A stretch of 64,000 bases of DNA, taken from the NCBI RefSeq assembly GCF_024137965.1, contig NZ_CP099975.1:2542001-2606000 (forward strand), read 5' to 3'. This DNA is from Halomonas sp. Y3 (GTDB lineage: Bacteria; Pseudomonadota; Gammaproteobacteria; Pseudomonadales; Halomonadaceae). Shown piece after piece: positions 37,264 through 45,400 of the stretch. Each line of letters opens with the position of its first letter. Positions within the stretch are counted from its first letter, which is position 1. The notes beneath the pieces were generated by a model, which was not told the DNA's origin, searched no databases, and worked only from the letters and a program-made list of their open reading frames with translations. Position numbers and translations under genes: made by a program.

Positions 37264-37746
37264 TCAGAACGGCAGCAGGCCGGTGGGCAGGTAGACGCCC
37301 ATCACCCGGGTCAGGGTCAGGTAGAGGGTCAGCACCACGCCCAGCGAGGTCGCCAGGTTGACGGCGTGGCGACGATAGCCGTAGTAGCAGCCGAGGCCGA
37401 AGCAGAGTGCCGTGGAGGCCAGCACAAAGCCCACCGGCACCAGCAGCAGCGCATAGGCGGCAAGGGCGATGGCGGTCACCACCACCCGCGACCAGGGGCG
37501 CAGCAGCAGCGTCTCACTGGACTCGGCCGAGTCGCCGTCGGGCTGGGGCTCGCCGGCGGCGGGCGCCTCGAAGAAGAGCAGCACTGCCAGGCCCAGCAGG
37601 GTGAATCCGAGCACCTTGGGAAAGAGGTCGGAGTCGATGGGGCGCGGCAGGGGGAACTGGGGGATCTGCCAGGCCATGGCCAGGTAGCCCACCGAGAACA
37701 GCGCCAGCAGCAGCGCGATGATCTGGTTGGAGTTGAGTCGCGTCAT
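37264..37746 (-). CDS. tctB: Tripartite tricarboxylate transporter, small permease TctB
   Basis: Small membrane subunit of the TTT system; 160 residues with four hydrophobic segments and an acidic loop (EPQPDGDSAESSET) between the second and third. GCAGG lies just before the ATG at 37746, which I prefer to an in-frame ATG at 37782. TctB is the least conserved subunit, so the call rests on size, topology and position between tctC and tctA. Confidence 0.88.
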   Translation of the reverse strand: MTRLNSNQIIALLLALFSVGYLAMAWQIPQFPLPRPIDSDLFPKVLGFTLLGLAVLLFFEAPAAGEPQPDGDSAESSETLLLRPWSRVVVTAIALAAYALLLVPVGFVLASTALCFGLGCYYGYRRHAVNLATSLGVVLTLYLTLTRVMGVYLPTGLLPF

Positions 37747-37794
37747 AGGAACCTGCCCGACGGCACCGCAGTGCCGACACATGGGGACGGGCCC

Positions 37795-37817
37795 GCCCGG
37801 GAGCCAGGCTCCCGGGC
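37795..37817 (-). terminator. Hairpin between tctC and tctB
   Basis: An 11-bp inverted repeat (37795-37805 and 37807-37817) in the 98-base gap after the binding-protein gene. Such hairpins often protect the 3' end of the binding-protein mRNA or reduce read-through into the permease genes. Confidence 0.45.
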
Positions 37818-37844
37818 AAGCGGTGAGACAGAGGGGTGGAGGGG

Positions 37845-38846
37845 TCAGCCGCCGAGCAGGCCGAGGTCACCGAGGATGGTACTGAACTGCTCCTTCTGCT
37901 CGTCCAGGAAGGCGCCGAACGCCTCACTGTCCTGGTAGGCATCGATCCAGCCCAGCTGGTCGCGAGCTGCTTCCCAGCCATCGGTCTCGAGCATCTCGGC
38001 GAACAGCGCCTCGTAGTAGGCCACCGCCTCCTCGGGCATGTCCGGAGTGCCCATCACGCCGCGCCAGATGTCGAAGGTGTAATCGATTCCCTGCTCCTGA
38101 TAGGTGGGGATATCCGCCAGCACGCCGCCCAGCCGCTCGGGAGAGGAGACACCGAGAGGGCGCAGGCCACTGCCCTCGCCCAGCTGGCCGGAGGCCTCGC
38201 CCGCACCGGTGATCACCGCTGCCACGTGACCGCCCATCAGGTTGGTCATGGCCTCACCGCCACCGGAGAAGGGGATGTAGTTGACGCTGGCGGCATCGAG
38301 GCCGGCCGCGGCGGCCACCCCGGCCATGGAGATATGGTCCATGGAGCCCGGCGCGCTGCCGCCGCCGATGCTCAGGCTGGGGTTCTCGGCAATCGCCTCG
38401 AAGAGCTCGTTGAGGTCCTCGTAGGGTGCGTCGGCCTTGACCAGGATGATGGAGTAGTCGGTGATCAGCCGCGCGACGGGAGTGAAGTCGGTGTGGTCAA
38501 AGCGCGAGGTGCCGGCCAGGGGCACCAGGATGATCGGCGGACTGGTGGCAAACAGCTTATGGGGGTTGCCGGTGTCGCGGGCGATCTGCGCCCAGGCCAC
38601 GGCCCCGCCGCCCCCCGGCACGTTGATGGCACCGAAGCTGCGCTCGGCCAGCCCCTCCTCCTGGATCACCCGCGAGACGGTGCGCACCAGGGTGTCCCAG
38701 CCGCCGCCGGGGTTGGCCGGGGCGATGAACTCGATGTTGCGGGTCGGTGTCCAGTCGTCGGCCTGGGCGGCGGCACTGAAGCCGGTCAGGGCGGCCAGCG
38801 GCAGGACGATGGCGGTGAGGCTCTTGGCGGTAAACCTGGCAGTCAT
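37845..38846 (-). CDS. tctC: Tripartite tricarboxylate transporter substrate-binding protein TctC
   Basis: Periplasmic binding protein of the Bug/TctC family, 333 residues. The signal peptide ends around SAAAQA, followed by DDWTPTRNIEFIAPANPGGGWD, where the GGGWD turn is a family hallmark for carboxylate binding. NVPGGGGAVAW and IGGGSAPGSMDH are other Bug-type loops. AGAGGAAATC is the ribosome site. It is the first transport gene, divided from the response-regulator gene by 143 bases containing a palindrome. Confidence 0.93.
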   Translation of the reverse strand: MTARFTAKSLTAIVLPLAALTGFSAAAQADDWTPTRNIEFIAPANPGGGWDTLVRTVSRVIQEEGLAERSFGAINVPGGGGAVAWAQIARDTGNPHKLFATSPPIILVPLAGTSRFDHTDFTPVARLITDYSIILVKADAPYEDLNELFEAIAENPSLSIGGGSAPGSMDHISMAGVAAAAGLDAASVNYIPFSGGGEAMTNLMGGHVAAVITGAGEASGQLGEGSGLRPLGVSSPERLGGVLADIPTYQEQGIDYTFDIWRGVMGTPDMPEEAVAYYEALFAEMLETDGWEAARDQLGWIDAYQDSEAFGAFLDEQKEQFSTILGDLGLLGG

Positions 38847-38916
38847 GGCGATTTCCTCTAGGCGGGTTCGTTGTTATGGCACTACGGGGCGAACGTTAGA
38901 GGAGCGGCGCCAGGGA

Positions 38917-38930
38917 TCACAACCTTGTGA
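38917..38930. promoter_or_regulatory. Palindrome upstream of tctC
   Basis: Exact dyad TCACAA-CC-TTGTGA, 71 bases upstream of the tctC start. It is a candidate site for the adjacent response regulator or for a Crp-like protein, whose half-site TGTGA it contains with shorter spacing. Confidence 0.4.
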
Positions 38931-38989
38931 ACATAATGAAGAAAAAGTGCGTTGTGGGCATTGTGTCCATTCTGCTCACGGCCGGGCGA

Positions 38990-39751
38990 CTACCCCTCCT
39001 GGCACCAGGCGGCAGCGTCGCCGACCCGCCGATAGCGGCGCTCCGGCCTGCCCACATCACCATAGCCCAGCTCCGCCTCCACCACCTGCACCGAGACCAG
39101 AAACTCCAGATAGCGCCGCGCTGTGGAGCGGCTCGCGCCCATGGCCCGCGCCACCTGCATGGCGGCCATGGGCGTCGGTGAGGCGTCCAGCGCCTCCACC
39201 ACCGCCCGCAGGGTCAGGCGGTCGATGCCCTTGGGCAGCTGGCGCCGGCCCCTGTCCGGCATCTCCGGTCCGCGGCCGAGCACCCGGTCGAGCTCCTCCT
39301 GGCTCATCTCCTCCCGGGCGGCCAGGGCCTCGCGCTCGCGGCGAAAGCGCGCCAGCATCTGGGCCATGCGCGAGGCCTCGGCGGGCTTGATCAGGTAGTC
39401 GAAGACGCCGCCGCGCAGCGCCTCGCCGATGGTCTCCACCTCGCGGGCGGCGGTGACCATGACCACGTCGACATGGCGGTAGTCGCGGCGCAGCAGCCAC
39501 AGCAGCTCGAGCCCCTCGACATCGGGCAGGTAGGCGTCGAGCAGCACCAGATCGACCGCCTCCCCACCATCGGTGAGCAGGGTGCGGGCCTCCGCCCCGG
39601 AGCGCGCCATGCCCACCACTCGGAAGCCCTCGCTCTGCTCGATGAAGGCGCGGTGGATCTCGGCGATGCGAAAGTCGTCCTCGATGATCAGGACGCTATA
39701 GCCCTGATGATCGAGGTCCTGGCCCTGGACCGACTGGGGGTCGTTCGACAT
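38990..39751 (-). CDS. CitB/DcuR-type response regulator
   Basis: Two-domain regulator of 253 residues. The receiver domain carries the acidic pair in LIIEDD, the phospho-acceptor Asp in LVLLDAYLPDVEG and the Lys in DYLIKPAE. The C-terminal half (ASPTPMAAMQVARAMGASRSTARRYLEFL) is a helix-turn-helix of the CitB family. GAGGAGGAGAG precedes the ATG. It is cotranscribed with the sensor kinase 45 bases upstream and most likely controls the tctCBA genes directly downstream. Confidence 0.9.
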   Translation of the reverse strand: MSNDPQSVQGQDLDHQGYSVLIIEDDFRIAEIHRAFIEQSEGFRVVGMARSGAEARTLLTDGGEAVDLVLLDAYLPDVEGLELLWLLRRDYRHVDVVMVTAAREVETIGEALRGGVFDYLIKPAEASRMAQMLARFRREREALAAREEMSQEELDRVLGRGPEMPDRGRRQLPKGIDRLTLRAVVEALDASPTPMAAMQVARAMGASRSTARRYLEFLVSVQVVEAELGYGDVGRPERRYRRVGDAAAWCQEG

Positions 39752-39796
39752 CTCTCCTCCTCTGACGGTAGTTGCGGTTGGGGAGACGGGGCTCGC

Positions 39797-41500
39797 TCAG
39801 GCCGTGGCCGGGTCGCGGCACAGCGAACGGTCCAGCACCACCGTGAAGCAGGCCCCGCCCAGTTCGCTCTCCTCCAGGGTGATGGCACCGCCGTGCTCGG
39901 CACACAGGCGAGCGACCAGGGCCAGGCCGATGCCGCGGTGGCGGCCTGGCTTGGTGGAGTAGCCCTCCTCGAAGATATGCGCCACCTGCTCCGACGGCAC
40001 ACCGGGGCCGTTGTCCTCCACCTCGATCAGCAGCTGCTCGCCCAGGTCGGTAAAGAAGAGCCTGACCCGCGGCAGCTCGCCACGGGCTCCATTGCCATCC
40101 GGACCGGCGCCCTGCCGGGCGGCATCGCAGGCGTTGTCGATGAGATTTCCGAGCACCGTCATCAGCACCTCCTGGCCGGCGGCGGTCATCGGCAGCGAGA
40201 AGGAGCTCTGGTCGTCGATCTCCAGCACCACGCCGATCTCGCGGGCCCGGGTCAGCTTGCCGAGCAGGGTGCCGCTGATCACCGGGTCGGCCACGTGGCC
40301 CATCAGGAAGCTCATCTGCGCCTGGGCCCGCTCGCTCTCCTGGTGGATCAGCGCCAGGGCCTCCTGGATGCGATCGAGCTGCAGCAGCCCGGAGAGGGTG
40401 TAGAGCTTGTTGGAGAACTCGTGGGCCTGGGCACGCAGCATGTCCACGTCGCGGCTGGCGGCGGTCAGGGCATCGGAGAGCTCGACGATCTCGCGGCGGC
40501 TGCGGAAGGTGGCCACGGCCCCCTCGATCTCGCCGGCGTGGCGCACCGGCACCCGATTGACCACCACCGGGTGGTCGCCGAGCCACATCTGCTGGTCGAA
40601 CTGCCGCTCGCCGCGCTCGAGCACCTCCAGCAGCCGCGAGTTGGGCACCAGCTCCTGGATCGGCCGCCCCAGCACCTCCCGGGCCTCGGGCAGCCCCAGG
40701 AAGCGCCGCGCCTGCTGGTTGACCAGGGTGATCTCGCCCTCGCGGTTGACGGCCAGGATCCCCTCGTGGATCGACTGCAGGATCGCCTCCTTCTCCATGG
40801 CGAGCCGGGCGATCTCGTGGGGCTCGAGGCCCAGGATCACCCGCTTGAGGTGGTGGGAGAGCCCGTAGGCGCCGGCGAAGCCCAGGGCGATCATGGCCGC
40901 CACCAGCCACCAGCCGAGGCTGGTGTGTCGCCCCACGTCCAGGGCCACCCGGTCGAGCATGAATCCCACCGAGACGATGCCGATGATGTTGCCTTCGGCG
41001 TCGAACACAGGGGTCTTGCCGCGCATCGCCTCGCCGAGCGAGCCCTCGGCCTCGGAGACGTAGGACTCGCCGCCAATCAGCGCCCGGTCGTTGTCGCCCC
41101 CGACCATGGGCAGGCCGATGCGGTCCGGCAGCGGGTGGGAGTAGCGGATGCCCTCGGCGTTGCCCACCACCACATAGCGGGCCCCGGTGTCGCGGCGGAT
41201 GCGCTCGGCGATGGGCTGGATGGTGACACTGGGGTCGGGCTCGTCGAAGGCCGCGACCAGCTCGGGAATGGCGGCCACGCTCTGGGCCACCGCCAGGGCA
41301 CGCTGGCCCATCTGGTCGCTGATGATCTCGGCCTTGCGGTGATTGAGGTAGGCGCCCTGGGCCAGCAGCATGGCGGCGAGCAGCACCCCCACCAGCAGCA
41401 TTACCTGCAGGCGGAAGCTGCGCATCAGGCGGTGGCGCCGCGGGCGCTGGTGGCGCAGTCGCCTCACCTCGGCGAGGGCATCATTGGGACGAGCCGTCAT
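39797..41500 (-). CDS. CitA/DcuS-type sensor histidine kinase
   Basis: Membrane sensor of 567 residues. Transmembrane helix 1 is near residues 30-50. A periplasmic PDC/Cache-like domain with GARYVVVGNAEGIRYSHP and GLPMVGGD is of the citrate/C4-dicarboxylate type. Helix 2 is near 195-215, then comes a PAS domain (ILQSIHEGILAVNREGEI). The H-box QAHEFSNKLYTLSGLL and the ATPase boxes VEDNGPGV and RGIGLALVARL follow. GGGAG precedes the ATG. Its position implies that it senses the tricarboxylate carried by TctABC. Confidence 0.92.
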   Translation of the reverse strand: MTARPNDALAEVRRLRHQRPRRHRLMRSFRLQVMLLVGVLLAAMLLAQGAYLNHRKAEIISDQMGQRALAVAQSVAAIPELVAAFDEPDPSVTIQPIAERIRRDTGARYVVVGNAEGIRYSHPLPDRIGLPMVGGDNDRALIGGESYVSEAEGSLGEAMRGKTPVFDAEGNIIGIVSVGFMLDRVALDVGRHTSLGWWLVAAMIALGFAGAYGLSHHLKRVILGLEPHEIARLAMEKEAILQSIHEGILAVNREGEITLVNQQARRFLGLPEAREVLGRPIQELVPNSRLLEVLERGERQFDQQMWLGDHPVVVNRVPVRHAGEIEGAVATFRSRREIVELSDALTAASRDVDMLRAQAHEFSNKLYTLSGLLQLDRIQEALALIHQESERAQAQMSFLMGHVADPVISGTLLGKLTRAREIGVVLEIDDQSSFSLPMTAAGQEVLMTVLGNLIDNACDAARQGAGPDGNGARGELPRVRLFFTDLGEQLLIEVEDNGPGVPSEQVAHIFEEGYSTKPGRHRGIGLALVARLCAEHGGAITLEESELGGACFTVVLDRSLCRDPATA

Positions 41501-41573
41501 GATGGGCTCCCGACGATCGTGGAGCCCTCATTGTCGCACGCGACGACCACGCCGTCTTCGCCAGCGGCCCGCC

Positions 41574-42401
41574 TCAGCCGCGGCTGCCGGTCTCCCAGCC
41601 GCCGGCCCCGGCATGGGCGGGGTCGAACCAGGCCAGCGTGCCGTGCAGCCCGACCACCCCACCGACGATGATCAGGGTGGGCGGCCGGGGCGACACCTGG
41701 GCCAGTCGCGCCGGCAGGTCGGTGAGGGTCGCGCGATACACCCGCTGGCGGGCCGTGGTGCCCTGCTCGATCAACGCCACCGGCGTCGTCGGCGCCAGGC
41801 CGTGGGCCACCAGCTGACGGCAGATCTCGGGCAGGCCGTGCAGCCCCATATAGAAGACCAGGGTCTGGCCGGGGCGGGCCAGGCAGGGCCAGTCGAGATC
41901 GGCGCTATCATCCTTGAGATGCCCGGTCACGAAGCGCACCGACTGGGCGTGGTCTCGATGGGTCAGCGGGATGCCGGCATAAGCGGCACAGCCCGAGGCC
42001 GCAGTGATGCCGGGAATGACCTCGAAGTGGACCCCGGCCTCCGCCAGGACCTCCAGCTCCTCGCCCCCCCGGCCGAAGATGAAGGGATCTCCCCCCTTCA
42101 GTCGCACGACCCGCTTCCCGGCCCGAGCCCAGTCGACCAGGGCCTGATTGATGGCCTCCTGGGGCAGGCTGTGGTCGGAGCGCGCCTTGCCCACGTAGAG
42201 GCGGCGGGCATCGGGATTGGCCAGGGCGAGGATCTCGCGACTGACCAGGCGGTCGTGCAGCAGCACCTCGGCCTCCCCCAGGCGCCTGAGTGCCCTGAGG
42301 GTCAGCAGCTCCGGGTCACCGGGGCCCGCCCCCACCAGGCTGACGCTGCCGGGCGGAAACTCGCTGGGGGCGATGGCGGATAAGAGAGGATCCTGCCGCA
42401 T
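41574..42401 (-). CDS. cobA: Uroporphyrinogen-III C-methyltransferase (SUMT)
   Basis: Methylates uroporphyrinogen III twice with SAM to precorrin-2, for siroheme or cobalamin; 275 residues. The tetrapyrrole methylase signatures [17 protein letters not shown] and [18 protein letters not shown] are intact. The long siroheme synthase fusion (CysG N-terminus) is absent, so oxidation and chelation must be done by another protein. It stands alone, with an AT-rich upstream region (42402-42440) that may hold its promoter. Confidence 0.93.
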   Translation of the reverse strand: MRQDPLLSAIAPSEFPPGSVSLVGAGPGDPELLTLRALRRLGEAEVLLHDRLVSREILALANPDARRLYVGKARSDHSLPQEAINQALVDWARAGKRVVRLKGGDPFIFGRGGEELEVLAEAGVHFEVIPGITAASGCAAYAGIPLTHRDHAQSVRFVTGHLKDDSADLDWPCLARPGQTLVFYMGLHGLPEICRQLVAHGLAPTTPVALIEQGTTARQRVYRATLTDLPARLAQVSPRPPTLIIVGGVVGLHGTLAWFDPAHAGAGGWETGSRG

Positions 42402-42513
42402 ATTCCAATACCATTAAAATAAAGACGTTTTATATGCCTAAAGGTAATGAAATTGCCACCCGGATGCTACGACCGATCCGCTCCGAGCTTATAACGGGAC
42501 GCCCCAACGCAGC

Positions 42514-42542
42514 GCGGCCCCGCCCCCTCGGGGCGAGGCCGC
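42514..42542 (-). terminator. Hairpin after the sodium-dependent transporter gene
   Basis: Nested stem GCGGCC/GGCCGC enclosing GCCCC/GGGGC with two-base mismatches and a CTC loop, 25 bases after the stop on the minus strand. Confidence 0.5.
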
Positions 42543-42566
42543 CTCTGACATGGGCGCTCGCTTCGT

Positions 42567-44039
42567 TCAGCCCATCAGGGCACGGCGCAGCCGGGGGCTT
42601 GCCAGCTCGCCCACCAGGGTAATCAGCACCAGGGCGCCCAGCAGCCACGGCCAGTGGAGGCCGAACTCGATCCGTGCGATGCCCAGGGCATCGGCGAAGA
42701 TCACCAGGATCCCCAGGGGCGCCAGGTAGCGGACGGCGAAGAGCCAGAGGGCATACCAGCCCGGAGGCACCCCCAGCTCCTCCCTCATCGGCTCATTCTT
42801 GAGTACGAAGCCCGCCAGCAGCGCCACGCCCAGGCCGCCCAGGGGCATCATCCAGCGTGCGGTCAGGTAGTCGAGCCAGTCGAAGACGGTGCGCCCCACC
42901 AGGGTCCAGTCGGCCCCGACGTTGAAGGAGAGCATGGCCAGGGTGCTGATCAGCCACAGCACGATGCCGGTGCCCCAGGCCGCCGTGCGCCGCGAGACTC
43001 CCTTGCTGTCGGAAAGCCAGGAGACGGTGGCCTCCACCATGGAGATGGAGGAGGTAAGCGCCGCCATGGAGAGCATCATGAAGAAGAGGATGCCGAACAG
43101 GGTGCCCAGGGGCATGGCCTGGAAGGCCAGAGGCAGGCTCATGAAGATCAGCCCCGGCCCCTCCCCCGGACTCATGCCGTTGGCGAAAATGATCGGGAAG
43201 ATGGCCAGTCCCGCCATCAGCGCCACCACGGTATCCGCCGCCGCCACGCTCAGGGTCGTGCGGGCGATGGAGGCTCGGGCCGGCAGGTAGCTGCCATAGG
43301 TGAGGATGGCACCGGAGGCGAGCGACAGGGTAAAGAAGGCGTGGCCCAGGGCCGCCAACATGCCCTCGCTGGAGAGGCTCCCGGCATTGAAGGAGAAGAG
43401 GAAGCGCCACGCCTCGCCGAAGCCCCCCGAGAAGGCGCCGTAGGCGATCAGGATCGCCAGCATCACCACCATGCCGGGCATCATCCAGGTGACGCAGCGC
43501 TCGATGCCCGCCTGCACTCCCTTGCCGACGATCAGCATGGTGGCGACCACCACCAGGGTACTCCAGAACCCCAGGTTCAGCGGATTCTCGTTGTTGGCCA
43601 CGAAGATGCCGACCATGTCATCACCGGTGGCGCCGGCAAAGGCGCCGGTGAGCATCTTCCAGAGATAGGAGAAGGACCAGCCAGCCACCACCGCATAGAA
43701 GCAGAGGATCATGAAGCCGCAGAGCATCGCCAGCCAGCCCAGCAGCGACCAGGCCGAGCCGCTCCCCGACTCCTTCACCACCCGGCGCAGGGCGTCCACG
43801 GGGCTGCCGCGACCGCGACGCCCGAAGGCGATCTCGGTCATCATCACCGGGATGCCGACCGCCAGGATGCAGGCCAGGTAGACCAGCACGAAGGCGCCGC
43901 CGCCATACTCGCCGGTGATATAGGGAAACTTCCAGATATTGCCGAGGCCCACCGCGGATCCGGTAGCCGCCAGCACAAAGCCCCAGCGGCCTAGCCACTG
44001 GGCACGAGGTTGGGTATCGGTCGTCATTTCAGCGCCCAT
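42567..44039 (-). CDS. Sodium-dependent transporter, NSS/SNF family
   Basis: Sodium-coupled symporter of 490 residues with about 11-12 hydrophobic segments in the LeuT order. The first helix carries the family signature GSAVGLGNIWKFPY, and the next has GGGAFVLVYLACIL. NSS members import amino acids or related amines; the substrate is not readable here. The start is 44039 or 44027 (neither has a strong ribosome site). It is divergent from cfa. Confidence 0.88.
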   Translation of the reverse strand: MGAEMTTDTQPRAQWLGRWGFVLAATGSAVGLGNIWKFPYITGEYGGGAFVLVYLACILAVGIPVMMTEIAFGRRGRGSPVDALRRVVKESGSGSAWSLLGWLAMLCGFMILCFYAVVAGWSFSYLWKMLTGAFAGATGDDMVGIFVANNENPLNLGFWSTLVVVATMLIVGKGVQAGIERCVTWMMPGMVVMLAILIAYGAFSGGFGEAWRFLFSFNAGSLSSEGMLAALGHAFFTLSLASGAILTYGSYLPARASIARTTLSVAAADTVVALMAGLAIFPIIFANGMSPGEGPGLIFMSLPLAFQAMPLGTLFGILFFMMLSMAALTSSISMVEATVSWLSDSKGVSRRTAAWGTGIVLWLISTLAMLSFNVGADWTLVGRTVFDWLDYLTARWMMPLGGLGVALLAGFVLKNEPMREELGVPPGWYALWLFAVRYLAPLGILVIFADALGIARIEFGLHWPWLLGALVLITLVGELASPRLRRALMG

Positions 44040-44124
44040 TGCAGTATCAGCCGAGCCGCCCGCCGAGGTGGCGGCGACAAAATGCGCTATTCTGCCGGAT
44101 TTTTCCCTGTCTGGCAGGTTTGGC

Positions 44125-44130
44125 TATGCT
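44125..44130 (+). promoter_or_regulatory. -10-like box upstream of cfa
   Basis: TATGCT, 39 bases before the chosen cfa start; the same hexamer stands before two other genes in this window (6783 and 21516). No firm -35 element. Confidence 0.35.
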
Positions 44131-44168
44131 CAGGAGTGTTAACGCGCTCCCCGGCCCGGACGGACAGC

Positions 44169-45320
44169 ATGAACAGTAACGCGCCCACACACCTCACAGC
44201 CCTTCCCGACTCTCGCGCCAGGCGAGCTATCGAGCGCCTGCTGGAGGGCTCCGGCATCACCCTCAACGGTCCGGCACCCCGAGACCTCAGGGTCTACCAC
44301 CCCGACCTCTTCGAGCGCGTGCTCCGCCAGGGCACCCTGGGCCTGGGGGAGGCCTATATGGATGGCTGGTGGGAGTGCGAGAGGCTCGACCAGCTGGCCT
44401 GTCGGCTCCTGCAGCACGGCCTGGGGGAGCGCGTACACCCTCCCTCCGAGCGGCTGATGTACCGTCTCCAGGCAGGCTTCTTCAACCTGCAGAGCCGGGC
44501 TCGCGCCTACCGGGTCGGCGAGGTCCACTATGACCTGGGCAACGACCTCTTCCAGCGTATGCTCGACCCCACCCTGTGCTACTCCTGCGGCTACTGGAAG
44601 GAGGCCGATACCCTGCATGAGGCCCAGCTCGCCAAGCTGGAGCTGGCCTGCCGCAAGCTCGAGCTCGAGCCCGGCATGCGCGTGCTGGATATCGGCTGCG
44701 GCTGGGGGAGCTTCGCCGAGCATGCCGCTCGCCACCACGGCGTCGAAGTCACCGGCATCACCATCTCGAAGGAGCAGGCCGAGCTGGCGCGGCAGCGCTG
44801 CGCGGGGCTGCCGGTCGCCATCGAGCTGATGGACTATCGCGACCTGGAGGGGTGCTTCGACCGCATCGTTTCCATCGGCATGTTCGAGCACGTGGGGCAT
44901 CGCAACTATCCCGTCTACTTCCGGACGGTCGAACGGCTGCTGGACGCCGAGGGGCTGTTCCTGCTGCATACCATCGGCTCCAACAGCTCGGAGATCACCG
45001 CCGACCCCTGGATCAACCGCTACATCTTTCCCAACGGCGTGCTGCCCTCGGCGATGCATATCGCCCGGGCCAGCGAACCCTACTTGCTGCTGGAGGACTG
45101 GCAGAACTTTGGCCCCGACTATGACCGCACCCTGATGGCCTGGCTCGGGAACTTCGATGCCCGCTGGGGCGAGATTGCCGACCGCTACAACGAACGCACC
45201 CGCCGCATGTTCCGCTACTACCTGTCGGTCTGTGCCGGGGCCTTTCGCGCTCGCCACCTGCAGCTCTGGCAGGTGCTCTTCTCTCGGGGCCGCGAGCAGC
45301 GCTATGACGCGCCGCGCTGA
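44169..45320 (+). CDS. cfa: Cyclopropane-fatty-acyl-phospholipid synthase
   Basis: Methylenates cis double bonds of membrane phospholipids with SAM; 383 residues, as in E. coli (382). The SAM-binding VLDIGCGWGSFAEHAA, GITISKEQAELA, MDYRDLEG and the catalytic-domain blocks MFEHVGHRNYPVYF and HTIGSN are present. The start at 44169 removes about 53 residues of an upstream open frame that runs through the divergent promoter. Cyclopropane lipids commonly aid acid, salt and stationary-phase survival. Confidence 0.93.
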   Translation: MNSNAPTHLTALPDSRARRAIERLLEGSGITLNGPAPRDLRVYHPDLFERVLRQGTLGLGEAYMDGWWECERLDQLACRLLQHGLGERVHPPSERLMYRLQAGFFNLQSRARAYRVGEVHYDLGNDLFQRMLDPTLCYSCGYWKEADTLHEAQLAKLELACRKLELEPGMRVLDIGCGWGSFAEHAARHHGVEVTGITISKEQAELARQRCAGLPVAIELMDYRDLEGCFDRIVSIGMFEHVGHRNYPVYFRTVERLLDAEGLFLLHTIGSNSSEITADPWINRYIFPNGVLPSAMHIARASEPYLLLEDWQNFGPDYDRTLMAWLGNFDARWGEIADRYNERTRRMFRYYLSVCAGAFRARHLQLWQVLFSRGREQRYDAPR

Positions 45321-45360
45321 GCGCGAGACCTCCAGTGGAGCAGCGACAGGCTCGGTCGGC

Positions 45361-45366
45361 TACACT
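45361..45366 (+). promoter_or_regulatory. -10-like box upstream of recQ
   Basis: TACACT, 35 bases before the chosen recQ start, with no clear -35 partner. Placement only. Confidence 0.3.
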
Positions 45367-45400
45367 GGACGGCCAGCCAGTCCTGACTCCGGAGCCCCCG

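Noticed and set aside
42434..42622. A 62-codon plus-strand frame between cobA and the sodium-dependent transporter
   Set aside because: It runs through the transporter terminator hairpin, has no convincing ribosome site and no recognisable sequence.
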